Source of the DNA: Vigna angularis
Lineage: Eukaryota > Streptophyta > Magnoliopsida > Fabales > Fabaceae
Assembly (NCBI RefSeq): GCF_016808095.1
Contig: NC_068971.1
Span: forward strand, 15,419,501 to 15,483,500
Direction of reading: 5' to 3'
Length of the DNA stretch: 64,000 nucleotides
Shown here: positions 55,201-64,000 of the stretch, one piece after another
Layout of the letters: each line of letters begins with the position of its first letter
Numbering within the stretch: position 1 is the stretch's first letter
The notes under the pieces: model-generated
What the model was told of the DNA's origin: nothing
Seen by the model: the letters and a program-made list of their open reading frames with translations, nothing else
The model's database searches: none
Translations under genes and position numbers: made by a program

Positions 55201-55970
55201 CATACAAATGCACACACAAAAATTAGTGGTGGTAGTGTGAAATGTACCTTGTTTTTTTTTTTCTTTTTACTTTTGCATTTTGTACTTTTTTTTGTTACCT
55301 TTTCTTTTTTCTATTTTGTCTCTTGTTTTTCTTGTAACTTTCCAAAACATAAAGCACACAAACAAACACCCCAAATCAGATTTTAAAGATGCCTTTAAAG
55401 GTGTATAATGTCACACACACAAAATGATAAAGAAATCCTACTAAAATCAAAATTTTGGCAAGAAACTCAAAATGACATGTATGAAACCTAACTCTATAAA
55501 TTTGTTGATGAAATAAAAAAAATATGAATTCAAATATGCAAAGAAAAAACACTCAAAGGTTTCTAAAAGGTGCATTTTTGAGAAACATACAAACATATCT
55601 TTTTGGTGATTTTTTCAATGTTTAACTTGGAAATAAAGACAAGAAAATGACTAAACATGACTTATAGACAACATGGATGGATTCAAAAGTTGAAATGACA
55701 CCAAATAACGTATATAACCCACAAAAACAAATAGAAATGACTCAAAAATGGAAATGACTCAAAAATAGAAAAGACACATAGAACATAAAAACACAAGAAC
55801 ACCTAGTGACAAAGATGAATGGTTCCAAGAGTAGAACAAAGTAGAACCATGAAAACAAGAAAAATGGTAACAAGATTATGACAAGTAAGAACAACACATA
55901 AAAAACAATAAAGATAGATAAGGAAACCAAGGAAACTTAGCTCTTGAAGAACCAAGGCTCTTGATACCAA
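52290..55970 (-). pseudogene. Ty3/gypsy-like non-autonomous remnant, minus strand
   Basis: Read on the minus strand from high to low: a primer-binding-site-like TTGGTATCAAGAGCC (55970-55956), resembling the initiator-Met type; untranslated leader; a gag fragment at 54249-53977 containing FFGENTSALSYLAWEKIIEE and LVGHASEWWNQDNL; and a Glu/Lys/Arg-rich coiled region (about 53860-53400). Two copies of a pol C-terminal-like phrase follow (VEDLRENPFQEGGNDG near 52600, and a diverged repeat near 52930). Almost all of pol is absent and several stops are present. Confidence 0.6.
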
Positions 55971-56095
55971 ATGATGGCAACCTTCTTGGCTAGGTTGAGC
56001 CAAAGCTAGGAGATGTGCATAGAGGGGTGTTTCCTTGGTTCACTAGTATTCTTAGACTCTTGAACCTAAGTCATGACAGTCCTTCTGTCTTCATA
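55971..56095 (-). repeat. Part of the 5' LTR of the minus-strand gypsy-like remnant
   Basis: The minus strand ends GGTTGCCATCA directly before the primer-binding-like site, as an LTR should (terminal CA). Its upstream limit could not be found, and I saw no partner LTR in the window. Confidence 0.4.
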
Positions 56096-58690
56096 AATAT
56101 GGGCAATATATAAAGTTTAAGTTTTCTATGCCAATTAAGAAAAAAACTGACATAATAAGTCTAATTTACTATGATTGTTATTAAAGAATCTGATATAATA
56201 AGTCTAACTTACTTAGATAGGTAATCGTAGACATGCTATAATAAGTCCAACTTAATATGACAAATATTTATGGACTTGTCAAAATAAGTGACTTATTATG
56301 ATGGGTATTCTAGATTTGACATAATAAGTCCAACTTATTATACAAGTATTCCTATATTTGACATAAAAAGAAAGTATTTTCTTTTAATTTTTTATAATTT
56401 TGTCAAATTTGCACCATTCAAAACAGTATTACTTTCATATAACAATATACAATTTCCAAACAAAACAATTTTGTTTACATACTTTATTTATCATAATTCA
56501 CAAATTAAAACTTTACATTATAATTTTAATTTTTAGTATGATCTTCCTCACAAGACATAAGCCTCAGGCATAATCTAAGCTATAACTTAAGACAACAACA
56601 AAATTACCACTTAAATTCCCAAAAGGATTCATGTCATTTGTAAATAGTTCAATTCTTAAGTTTATTTACTTGGTAACAAATTTTAGACATATTTCGTAAA
56701 TACTCTTCCATCATGGATAATCAATTAAATGTCAAAGAAATTTGTCACATTTTCCACATTTATATTTCATATGAGATTTTTTTTTTTGCATAATTTTTAA
56801 TTCTAAACAATCTTTTAAAGTTATGTATCGTTGATAGTACCACACCATCTTAACAAAAGGACTCTCTCTTTCTTCTTGACCACTACTTGCATTATGTTTA
56901 CTTTCAAACCATAAAAACCCACATAGAAAACACATCTTGAATGCAACCAACTCATTTATGTATAATAGAAAATCATTAGTGTATACATATCTTCTTCACT
57001 TCATAGATACAATTATGTAACATGTTACCTTTTACAAACATTTCCTTCAACATTTCCAATAATTGTGTAACTATTTTTATCAATTAATTCATTTCTTGCT
57101 TTTAATTTGGATAATATTGAAGTTTTTTACAATCTTGTATTGTAAAGTAATTACATCGTGGATACAATTGTTGCCTGAAATCTGACTTCAAAAAGTCATA
57201 CATATGTGTTCTTCCAAAATAGTCTTTGCCAACATCATGTATTGTATACTAGTACAAAATTACGTTTTATATCGGTTATGTATAGTATATTACACCGGTT
57301 ACACCCGATCTAGAAACTACCGACCTAATAAGTTAGACTAGGGTAACCGATCTAATATAAGAAATTGAAGTGAAAAAAAATCCCCCATTCATCTCCTTCG
57401 TGCAACATCTTCCTATCAATCATCATCCTCCATTCTTCCTCCTTCATTCATTCAAAGAGCACAACACATAAAAAATAGAAAGCACACACATGAAATTAGT
57501 GAAACATTTTCTAGAGAGCAATAATATCATGAATTTCAAACACTTACATAACATAAATGTTATTAAAGAATGAAAAATTCTTATACACCTTCTTACCACT
57601 GGTGGCTGCTACTAAAATAAAAGGATCACCTTCCTATCAAGGGCACTAGAGACAACATGAGCAAAGGTGTCGGTGACGCATGAATGTCGATGCGAGCAAG
57701 ATAGGGGTGAGTAGGGAAATCCCACCAGCGTTTAAGTGTGACAATGTTTAAAATTAGTCTGGGCGGGTTCTAGAGTGCGATGAGGATACTAGTAGTGAAG
57801 AGAGAAGATGAAGCATAATGTAGAGAGAGAATACAAAAGAAGATAAAGAGAGAATATGTGCTGAGAGTTTTGGGTTCTCTCAAAGAGAGAAGATAAAACT
57901 CAATGTGGGAATAAAAAAAAGATAATTATTATATCTGTTCTTTCTATAATTAATCTAATAGGGATTCTTAATTTTTTTAACTTTTTAAATAAAAATATTA
58001 GATCAGTTTCTTCTATAAACGATCTAATAGGTGGATATTAAACTAGTTTCTTCTGTAATCGATCTAATAGGCTTTCTAATATTTACAAAATTGTCATCGT
58101 GTTTTCAATTACATCATTTCTATACAATCAATCTAATATATTGTTGTAATATCCTCATTTTGCACTAGTATATATTTTAAATGACTTCTTCAAAATATAT
58201 TGTTGAAATAGTTGAAATGGATAATATTTTTCCATTACAAGGTCACATCGTGTAACTTTTTACAATAGATAAATAAAAGGGTTAAATATTTTATATTATT
58301 TACAAAACTTATATTTGAAATTACAATTAACCTTCATTGTTTAAGATAACAATTATATGGTACATAAAAAAAAACCTCATGTAACCGTCTTCTTGTTTCT
58401 GAATCAACTAGAACTTTTCATACCTTTCCATTAACATTAGTGTTGTTGTAATGGATAATGGACCAAACCCTTTAAACTTACTCAATCTAGAATACCCTCA
58501 CAATCCCCTTCATATCTTCAAGCTTCTAGTAGAATTTTCTCTACATTTTGAGTCAATTTTATAGTGTAAGTTGCTCTTCTTAGCTTGTAATGTTTTTCCA
58601 ATTTTATTTCATACTACAAGTTCCTTTAAACTAAGAAAATTCCCTATTTTGTGGATTATTAACTTTTCTTAGTTTTGAGAAAAAAATTCT
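56096..58690. mobile_element. Second remnant of the older CACTA family
   Basis: Palindromic AATAAGTCCAACTTATT-type words at 56150-56345 correspond to those at 40940-41115. There follow the AT-rich block 56370-56600 and a minus-strand TNP2 relic (56600-57240, with the counterpart of CTTCCAAAATAGTCTTTGCC at 57211). After a nested MITE comes the block 58380-58680. No open frame remains. Confidence 0.55.
57247..58170. mobile_element. Small CACTA-type MITE
   Basis: A 924-bp segment with inverted ends TACTAGTACAAAAT and TACTAGTGCAAAAT (first base changed from the usual CACTA). Subterminal CGATCTAATAGG-like words occur six or more times (57330-57365; 57945-58140). It interrupts the older CACTA remnant. 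A 3-bp duplication is not clear. The interior (57380-57930) has no transposase. Confidence 0.6.
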
Positions 58691-59431
58691 TGAAAATCCA
58701 AATATAAGTCTAAATTTCACATTTAATAGAAATGAAAAGGTTCAAGTCACATATAGAATAAAAAACTCAAACTTATTGTCTTAAAGTTTTAAATTGAAAG
58801 TGTATTAATCTCTTTTATGAATTAAACTTATTTAAATTAGACTTATTGATATTATATTTTTGTAATAAATTTTTTTCTAATAAAGAAATACGTACACAAC
58901 CAAATATGATATTGGTAAATATCAGAAAGAGGAAATCGGATGTGTGAATGAAGCATGTGAAAGATGTTAAAATGGTTATGGTTATGAAAATACCACATAT
59001 ACAATCTACCTACGGAAATACATATAGTAGTTACACAAACCTTGTTAATGGGAAGAGAGTGGAATGAAGAACACGCATGTTTGGTTTTTAGCCTTGTTTC
59101 TTGCTTCCTTTTGTGTGAAATTTGTTTGTTGGTGTGGTCATACAGGGCAAAAGATATGAACGCTGAAAACAAGTGCAAATACTCTGAAGACTCAAACGGG
59201 ACCCTACTAAGTACTAAACGCGGTACGTTTTATACTGTTACTTTTTTTACATTCACGCATATCACTTTTGATATATTCCAATAATATATTTGAACAATAA
59301 AATAAAATATAATCATTCTGAAAATCATATTTTCAAGTATTTATTTTTATTAAGAATGTTTGTGTGCTTAGTGGAATTATGACCATATATAAAAGTAAAA
59401 GAAAGTGGTAAAAAGAAGTTTCAAATAGTTT
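58691..59431. other. AT-rich stretch without a gene
   Basis: An open frame of 80 codons at 59042-59284 has a hydrophobic N-terminus but no recognisable domain and no coding signature. I do not call it a gene. Confidence 0.4.
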
Positions 59432-62170
59432 GATGGACTTCTTGGCCCAATGATAATAATACCTTAAACGTTGGTCTAATTATGGCCCAACTTTGATATA
59501 GCGGGTGGACCAAACGATACTCAATGTTGACCGTTCGGTCTTGGGCCTATACCATACATATGCCCCCAAGTCTGAGTTAACTATAGTTAATATAGGACTT
59601 ATGATAAGGAATTTGGGGAGGTTGCGTTCGGTGTTCTCTGAGCTTTCGTTTTTCCTTACGTCGGGGAACATATTCTAGGAGTTTATGATTCCGTAGATCT
59701 ATAAGTCTTGGGTGCGAGTTCATGGAGGACGTTTCTCATAGAGCAGTTTACTCAAAGTTGGCTGAGGGGTTCACCTTGCACACTAAACCACAATCGAATT
59801 TTAACTGGAAAAAACAAGAATATCGATAGTTTAGACAAACCTGTTCTAAAGGTTGGATTAGAGTCCACACTGAACTTCTCAGGAGGTCGGCTTCGTGAGA
59901 ACTTCCTGGTAAGAGGGCTTTACCTCTAGGCTTCGTGGCTTTGTCCTAGGAGTTCTTCCTAAGGAACGAACTTTACCGTTCGACTTTGCACTAGGAGTTC
60001 TTGGAGAACTTCCTAGTGGGAGGGATTTACCTCTCGACTTTGTGACTTCGACCTAGGAGTTCTTCCTAGGGAACGAGCTTTACCATTCGGCTTTGCACTA
60101 GGTGTTCCTAGAGAACTTCCTAGTGGGAGGGCTTTACCTCTCGGATTCGTGACTTTGACCTAGGAGTTCTTCCTAGGGAAGAGACTTTACCGTTCGACTT
60201 TGCACTAGGAGTTCCTGGAAAACTTCCTAGCGAGAGGGCTTTACCTCTTGGATTTGTGACTTCTACCTAGGAGTTCTTCGTAGGGAATGAGCTTTACCAT
60301 TCGACTTTGCACTAGGAGTTCCTGGAGATCTTCCTAGCGAGAGGGCTTTACCTCTTGGCTTTGTGACTTTGACCTAAGAGTTCTTCCTAGGGAACGGGCT
60401 TTACCGTTCGGCTTTGCACTAGGAGTTCCTGGAGATCTTCCTAGCGAGAGGGCTTTACCTCTTGGCTTGGTGACTTTGACCTAAGAGTTCTTCCTAGGGA
60501 ACGGGCTTTACCGTTCGGCTTTGCATTAGGAGTTCCTAGAGAACTTCCTAGTGAGAGGGTTTACCTCTTGGCTTTGTGACTTTGACCTAGGAGTTCATCA
60601 TAGGGAACGGGCTTTACCGTTCGGCTGCACTAGGAGTTCCTGGAGAACTTCCTAGTGAGAGGACTTTACCTCTCGTCTTATGTACTCCTCTTGGCCAAGT
60701 GGTTTGCAGGATCCTATCACCTGCACTGAAAAAATATAACAACTCAAATTTTACATGGTGGAAAAAGAGTAGCCAAACAAACCAATGTATTAATGTCAAA
60801 ACAGGTTATGTTATAAGGCTGGTCGGCCAAGCAAATAAGACCGCTCGATCTTCGGTGGAATGTTTGCAAGTCAAACTGAGCAAACCACATTAATATGTGT
60901 CTCGGATGAGCTGTAGGTGTTTTATGCTTTGTTATCCTGTAAGTAATATTTTTCTGCATAAACTTTTCTCCGATCATATGGATAAGAACGATTGGCGTGA
61001 GGCCATGAAAAGCCGAGCAGTTGAGGCCACCTGATGGCCGAATGGCCGAATACCTACGAGGCTGATTGGCCGAATACTTGTGAGGCTGAATGGCCAAACA
61101 ATTGAATGGTTGAGCACTTGATGCCAAATTTGGCTAAGTGATGAGTCGTCATTGGACCCTGAATAAATCTTGAACAATATTATAATATTGAATTAAAATA
61201 TTTAAATTAAATCATTCAGCAAGGAAGAATAATTATCAAAATATATGTATTTTTAAACAAAGCCGAATGCACGTAGGTGTTGAAGCTATTTTTATGTTGT
61301 TGGTGAGTCTTTTCGTAGGTGATGCATCAATCATAGAGGTTGCTTTTATATGTTGAGATGGATAATCATGAATATTCCAAATGGTTTAGAAGTATAAATT
61401 AAATGATATAATATAAAATGAATTTAAGATGGTTATATCAAAATATTTATCTGTAAAGCCGTAGAAGCTTGCTGACGTTGATGGTGATAGTTTCTTCAAT
61501 CGGGATCAATATGTAGGGGCCTGGTCGACATGATGATGCTGAGACTGCGTCCTTGTCTGGTTCATTGCGGTTTCAGCGGGATGTCGTTCGACCCTACGGT
61601 GGACGCCAAAATGTTTCGATAGGGATTTGTGTAGGACCGAGAGACGTACCTTTCTGTCGTAATCTTCTTGTTTTCCAATGCTTGAGTTGTGTATACCGCT
61701 CGGTTGGATTTCGGAGGCCGTTCGCTTGTACTCTTGATGGGGTGAGGTACCTGCAAAAGGTGCTCCGACACTCAAGTTAGGCGTGTGTTTGAAGAGCTTC
61801 TGCTCACAATAGAATATTCAGTGAATTGTTATCATTGTTGAGTATTTGGACGTAGTGGAGAGTGCATAGAACGTACCTGGCATTTGGCTCTGATCTTATA
61901 TTTATAAGTACATAATCAAATGAAAACAAACTTATCTGAAGATTCGGTCGATTATCAATATCTTTAATCAAATATCTTTGGTTATCAATATCTTCAATCA
62001 GATATCTTTGGTTATTTTAACCGTTTGGTTATTTTAACCGTCTGCTGGACTTCTTGACCCAATGATAATAATACCTTAAACGCTAATCTAATTATGGTCC
62101 AACTTTGATATAGGAGGTGGACCAAATGGTACTCAGCGTTGACAGTTCGGTCCTAGGCCTATAACATACA
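59432..62170 (-). mobile_element. LARD-like non-coding LTR element, minus orientation
   Basis: On the minus strand: 5' LTR 62170-61612 (TGTATGTTATAGG...CGAAACA, TG...CA ends), then a primer-binding-like TTTTGGCGTCCACCGTAGGG (61611-61592), resembling the TGGCGCCCACCGTGGGG sites of Tat-type gypsy elements. An internal region of about 2.05 kb without coding capacity follows, then a polypurine tract (CTTGGGGGCATA, 59572-59561). The 3' LTR starts TGTATGGTATAGG at 59560 and is truncated after about 129 bp (59432). The two LTR starts match closely. This fits a large retrotransposon derivative that depends on others for movement. Confidence 0.7.
59870..60690 (-). repeat. 107-bp tandem repeat in the LARD-like element
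   Basis: The word GCACTAGG (or GCATTAGG) recurs at 59989, 60095, 60202, 60309, 60416, 60523 and 60627, giving spacings of 106, 107, 107, 107, 107 and 104 bp. Each unit contains ACTTCCTAG, GGCTTTACC twice and CCTAGGAGTTCTTCCTAGGG. About seven and a half units. Confidence 0.9.
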
Positions 62171-62758
62171 ATTATGGTATATAAAATATTAATTTTAATA
62201 TAAATCTAAAAAAATAAAGTAAAATGATATGACATAAAGTAGAAAAATCTCAATTATTATAGTCTTATATAAAATACTAAAGTCAGTATAATAATAATTT
62301 TAAAATAAAATTTGAAGTGCATTTTTGTCTAATTCTATTTATATACTATTTGTTGCATAATACTAATTCAAATTAGTTTCATCGGTAAATTTTGATTTTT
62401 TGATATATACAAGTAAAATAAGTATATCAACTATTTGATATTTAAGGTGACAAATTTATTAGTAGTGGCATGATATTTTAGTTTAAGATTATTAAACTAT
62501 AGGACGAACCTTATGACTTATTACTCAAATTTTTAGTTACTTTAGACTTAAAGGTTGTTACTTTGTTTTGTTTTGTTTCGTTTACTTTGATATTCATATA
62601 AATTAATGTTGGGATGACTAATAAGTTAATGAACTAATCTATTTATTTTTTTATGCGAATTTTCTCTCTCTTATGTTTATTTGTATAAACATATAGATAT
62701 TTTAACCAATTGGGTATAATCTTTTACATTAAATAATTGTGGGAGTTACTTATAGTCA
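62171..62758. other. AT-rich stretch without a gene
   Basis: No coding region, repeat or site seen. Confidence 0.45.
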
Positions 62759-64000
62759 CACTAGTGGAAAAACAGCGTATAACGTCACGTGTTCAACGTC
62801 GTAGCACTTAATATTCAACATTAAAAATGATTGGTGGCATTGTCGTAAATAAATTGATTCTCTCCACGTCAATTACTAAAGTAGTGCGCCGTCTAAAATA
62901 TATTAACGTCAAACAAGAAGCATATCGACGTAATCTAAAATGCATTAACGCCAAATAAGGCCAAGATCGACGTAAAACAATCACATAATGTCAACTTAAG
63001 AAACATCTGACGTTCAATTTAAAATAAAAAAAATAATGAAATAGTGGTTTGCTTCCAGCAGTATTGCTCCTACCCACATTTGACGTCAATCACGACAAAT
63101 ATTCGACGTTTTATATGCCAGCATGGAGCCAAAGAGTAAATCCCTTAATTATTCTTTATTTCTTTTCTCTTATAAACCAAACAGAACGTCCCACACTTTA
63201 TGGAGTTGACGTTTAAAACAATATAGAACGTTGAACAAGTTCGGGTTGGACGTGCTGGTCGTAATCACATAACGTCCATAAGGAAGCAGTCGACGTCCAA
63301 TACAAAATAAATAAATATTAAATATTGATTTAATTAATATGACGTCAACCGTAACAAAAGAAGGACATTGTATATTACAGCTAGCAGTTATTTGTTTATT
63401 TTTCATTTAAATCAACCCATAAAATGTTAGTTTTAAACTGGGTTAGACGATTTGTTATTTAGTTCCTTTTTTTATTATTTTTTCTTTTTCTTTTAAACCA
63501 ACCACAGAACGTCGAATTCTTCTTTGCATTGGACGTTATATTTTCCATAAAGTATGTTTTTAATTTTTTCTTCTAAACCAAACGAAAAAATGTCTTTGTA
63601 CTCGTGGCTTCGATGTTTTATTAAGCGAAGTTAAATTATGTGGGTATTTGGCTTTGACGTGCCGTACTCGCATAAAACGTCAAAGTTCAACGTCCCATAA
63701 CAGAACAGAGAACCACTCCAATGCCTTTCACGTCGAAGTGCCCTAGAGTTAGACTTTAGTGTTGGATTAAAATAAAAAAGAATTAAACCAAAAAGACACT
63801 TTGGAAGTCTGCAGAAATTGACGTCAACCTCTTCGTTTCTAACAGCAAACTGCATGTTCCCATATATCATTTAAGTAGACTGTCTTTTATTATTGAAGCC
63901 CATATCAGGCCTTTCCCAACCGTAATTATTTATGTAGACATCCATTTATAAAATTTCTTATAACAACCTTTTGCCTTCGGACTACCTTTTATTATTGAAG
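62759..64000. mobile_element. Left part of a second CACTA element, cut by the window end
   Basis: Begins CACTAGTGGAAAAACAGCG and then has dense ACGTC/GACGT words (AACGTC, GACGTCAA, CGACGTCC, GGACGT), more than thirty in 1.1 kb, like the subterminal region of a CACTA element. The start matches the terminus CACTAGTG of the element at 41651, but the subterminal words differ (TGACGTCAA instead of AACGTCCGTC), so it is a different family. The other end lies outside the window. Confidence 0.75.

Noticed and set aside
59042..59284. 80-codon frame with a signal-peptide-like start
   Set aside because: No domain, no splice or promoter support, AT-rich flanks; chance is more likely.

Overview
This is plant nuclear DNA: AT-rich, with intron-containing genes and dense, nested transposable elements. 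The element families (Athila-like and SIRE/Maximus-like LTR elements, CACTA elements, MULEs and hATs) suggest a legume of the Vigna/Phaseolus type, but that placement is inference. The only cellular protein-coding genes I can support are two complete copies of EBP1 (the PA2G4 homologue) on the minus strand, about 19.5 kb apart. Each has nine coding exons of identical lengths (91, 85, 150, 154, 216, 137, 92, 180 and 80 nt) encoding 394 residues. Both have a 5'UTR intron, a TATA-like box and teloboxes.

The most interesting content is intron 4 of both EBP1 genes (3065 and 2548 bp). In each, a tandem array (263-bp period in the first gene, about 241 bp in the second) is built around a unit of about 130 nt. 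On the host strand this unit folds as a box H/ACA snoRNA: hairpin, H box ATACTA, hairpin, ACA, three-nucleotide tail. The 5' hairpin pocket fits a 25S rRNA site exactly under H/ACA rules. Seven copies sit in the first gene and six in the second. Downstream of 5' exon 4 in each intron lie three box C/D snoRNA-like genes with terminal stems, C boxes, D boxes and one shared guide to the universally conserved 25S segment GTAACTATGAC. The two genes together therefore carry 13 H/ACA-like and 6 C/D-like units inside a ribosome-biogenesis host gene.

Layout: 1-4065, non-autonomous Athila-like retroelement (gag, protease, 3' LTR). 5069-6874, a Pack-MULE-like element with a 9-bp TSD carrying a proline-rich (PERK/extensin-like) fragment. 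7120-8440, copia LTR and RT remnants, with a run of 56 C. 11264-16700, EBP1 copy 1. 17083-17716, hAT MITE. 20040-21190, copia pol remnant split by a solo LTR with a 5-bp TSD. 24436-30513, hAT element with decayed transposase and a nested MULE at 28844-30205. 31292-36180, EBP1 copy 2. 37250-38095, Athila-like LTR fragment. 41651-47362, CACTA element with a 3-bp TSD and an intact seven-exon TNP2/Ulp1-like fusion gene, inserted among remnants of an older CACTA family. 48360-52280, copia remnant with its LTR split by an insertion. 52290-56090, minus-strand gypsy-like remnant. 56100-58680, second copy of the old CACTA family with a nested CACTA MITE. 59432-62170, LARD-like element with a 107-bp tandem array. 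62759 to the window end, the start of another CACTA element.

All coordinates, splice sites, repeat periods and duplications were read by eye. Statements about rRNA complementarity rely on remembered conserved 25S sequence.
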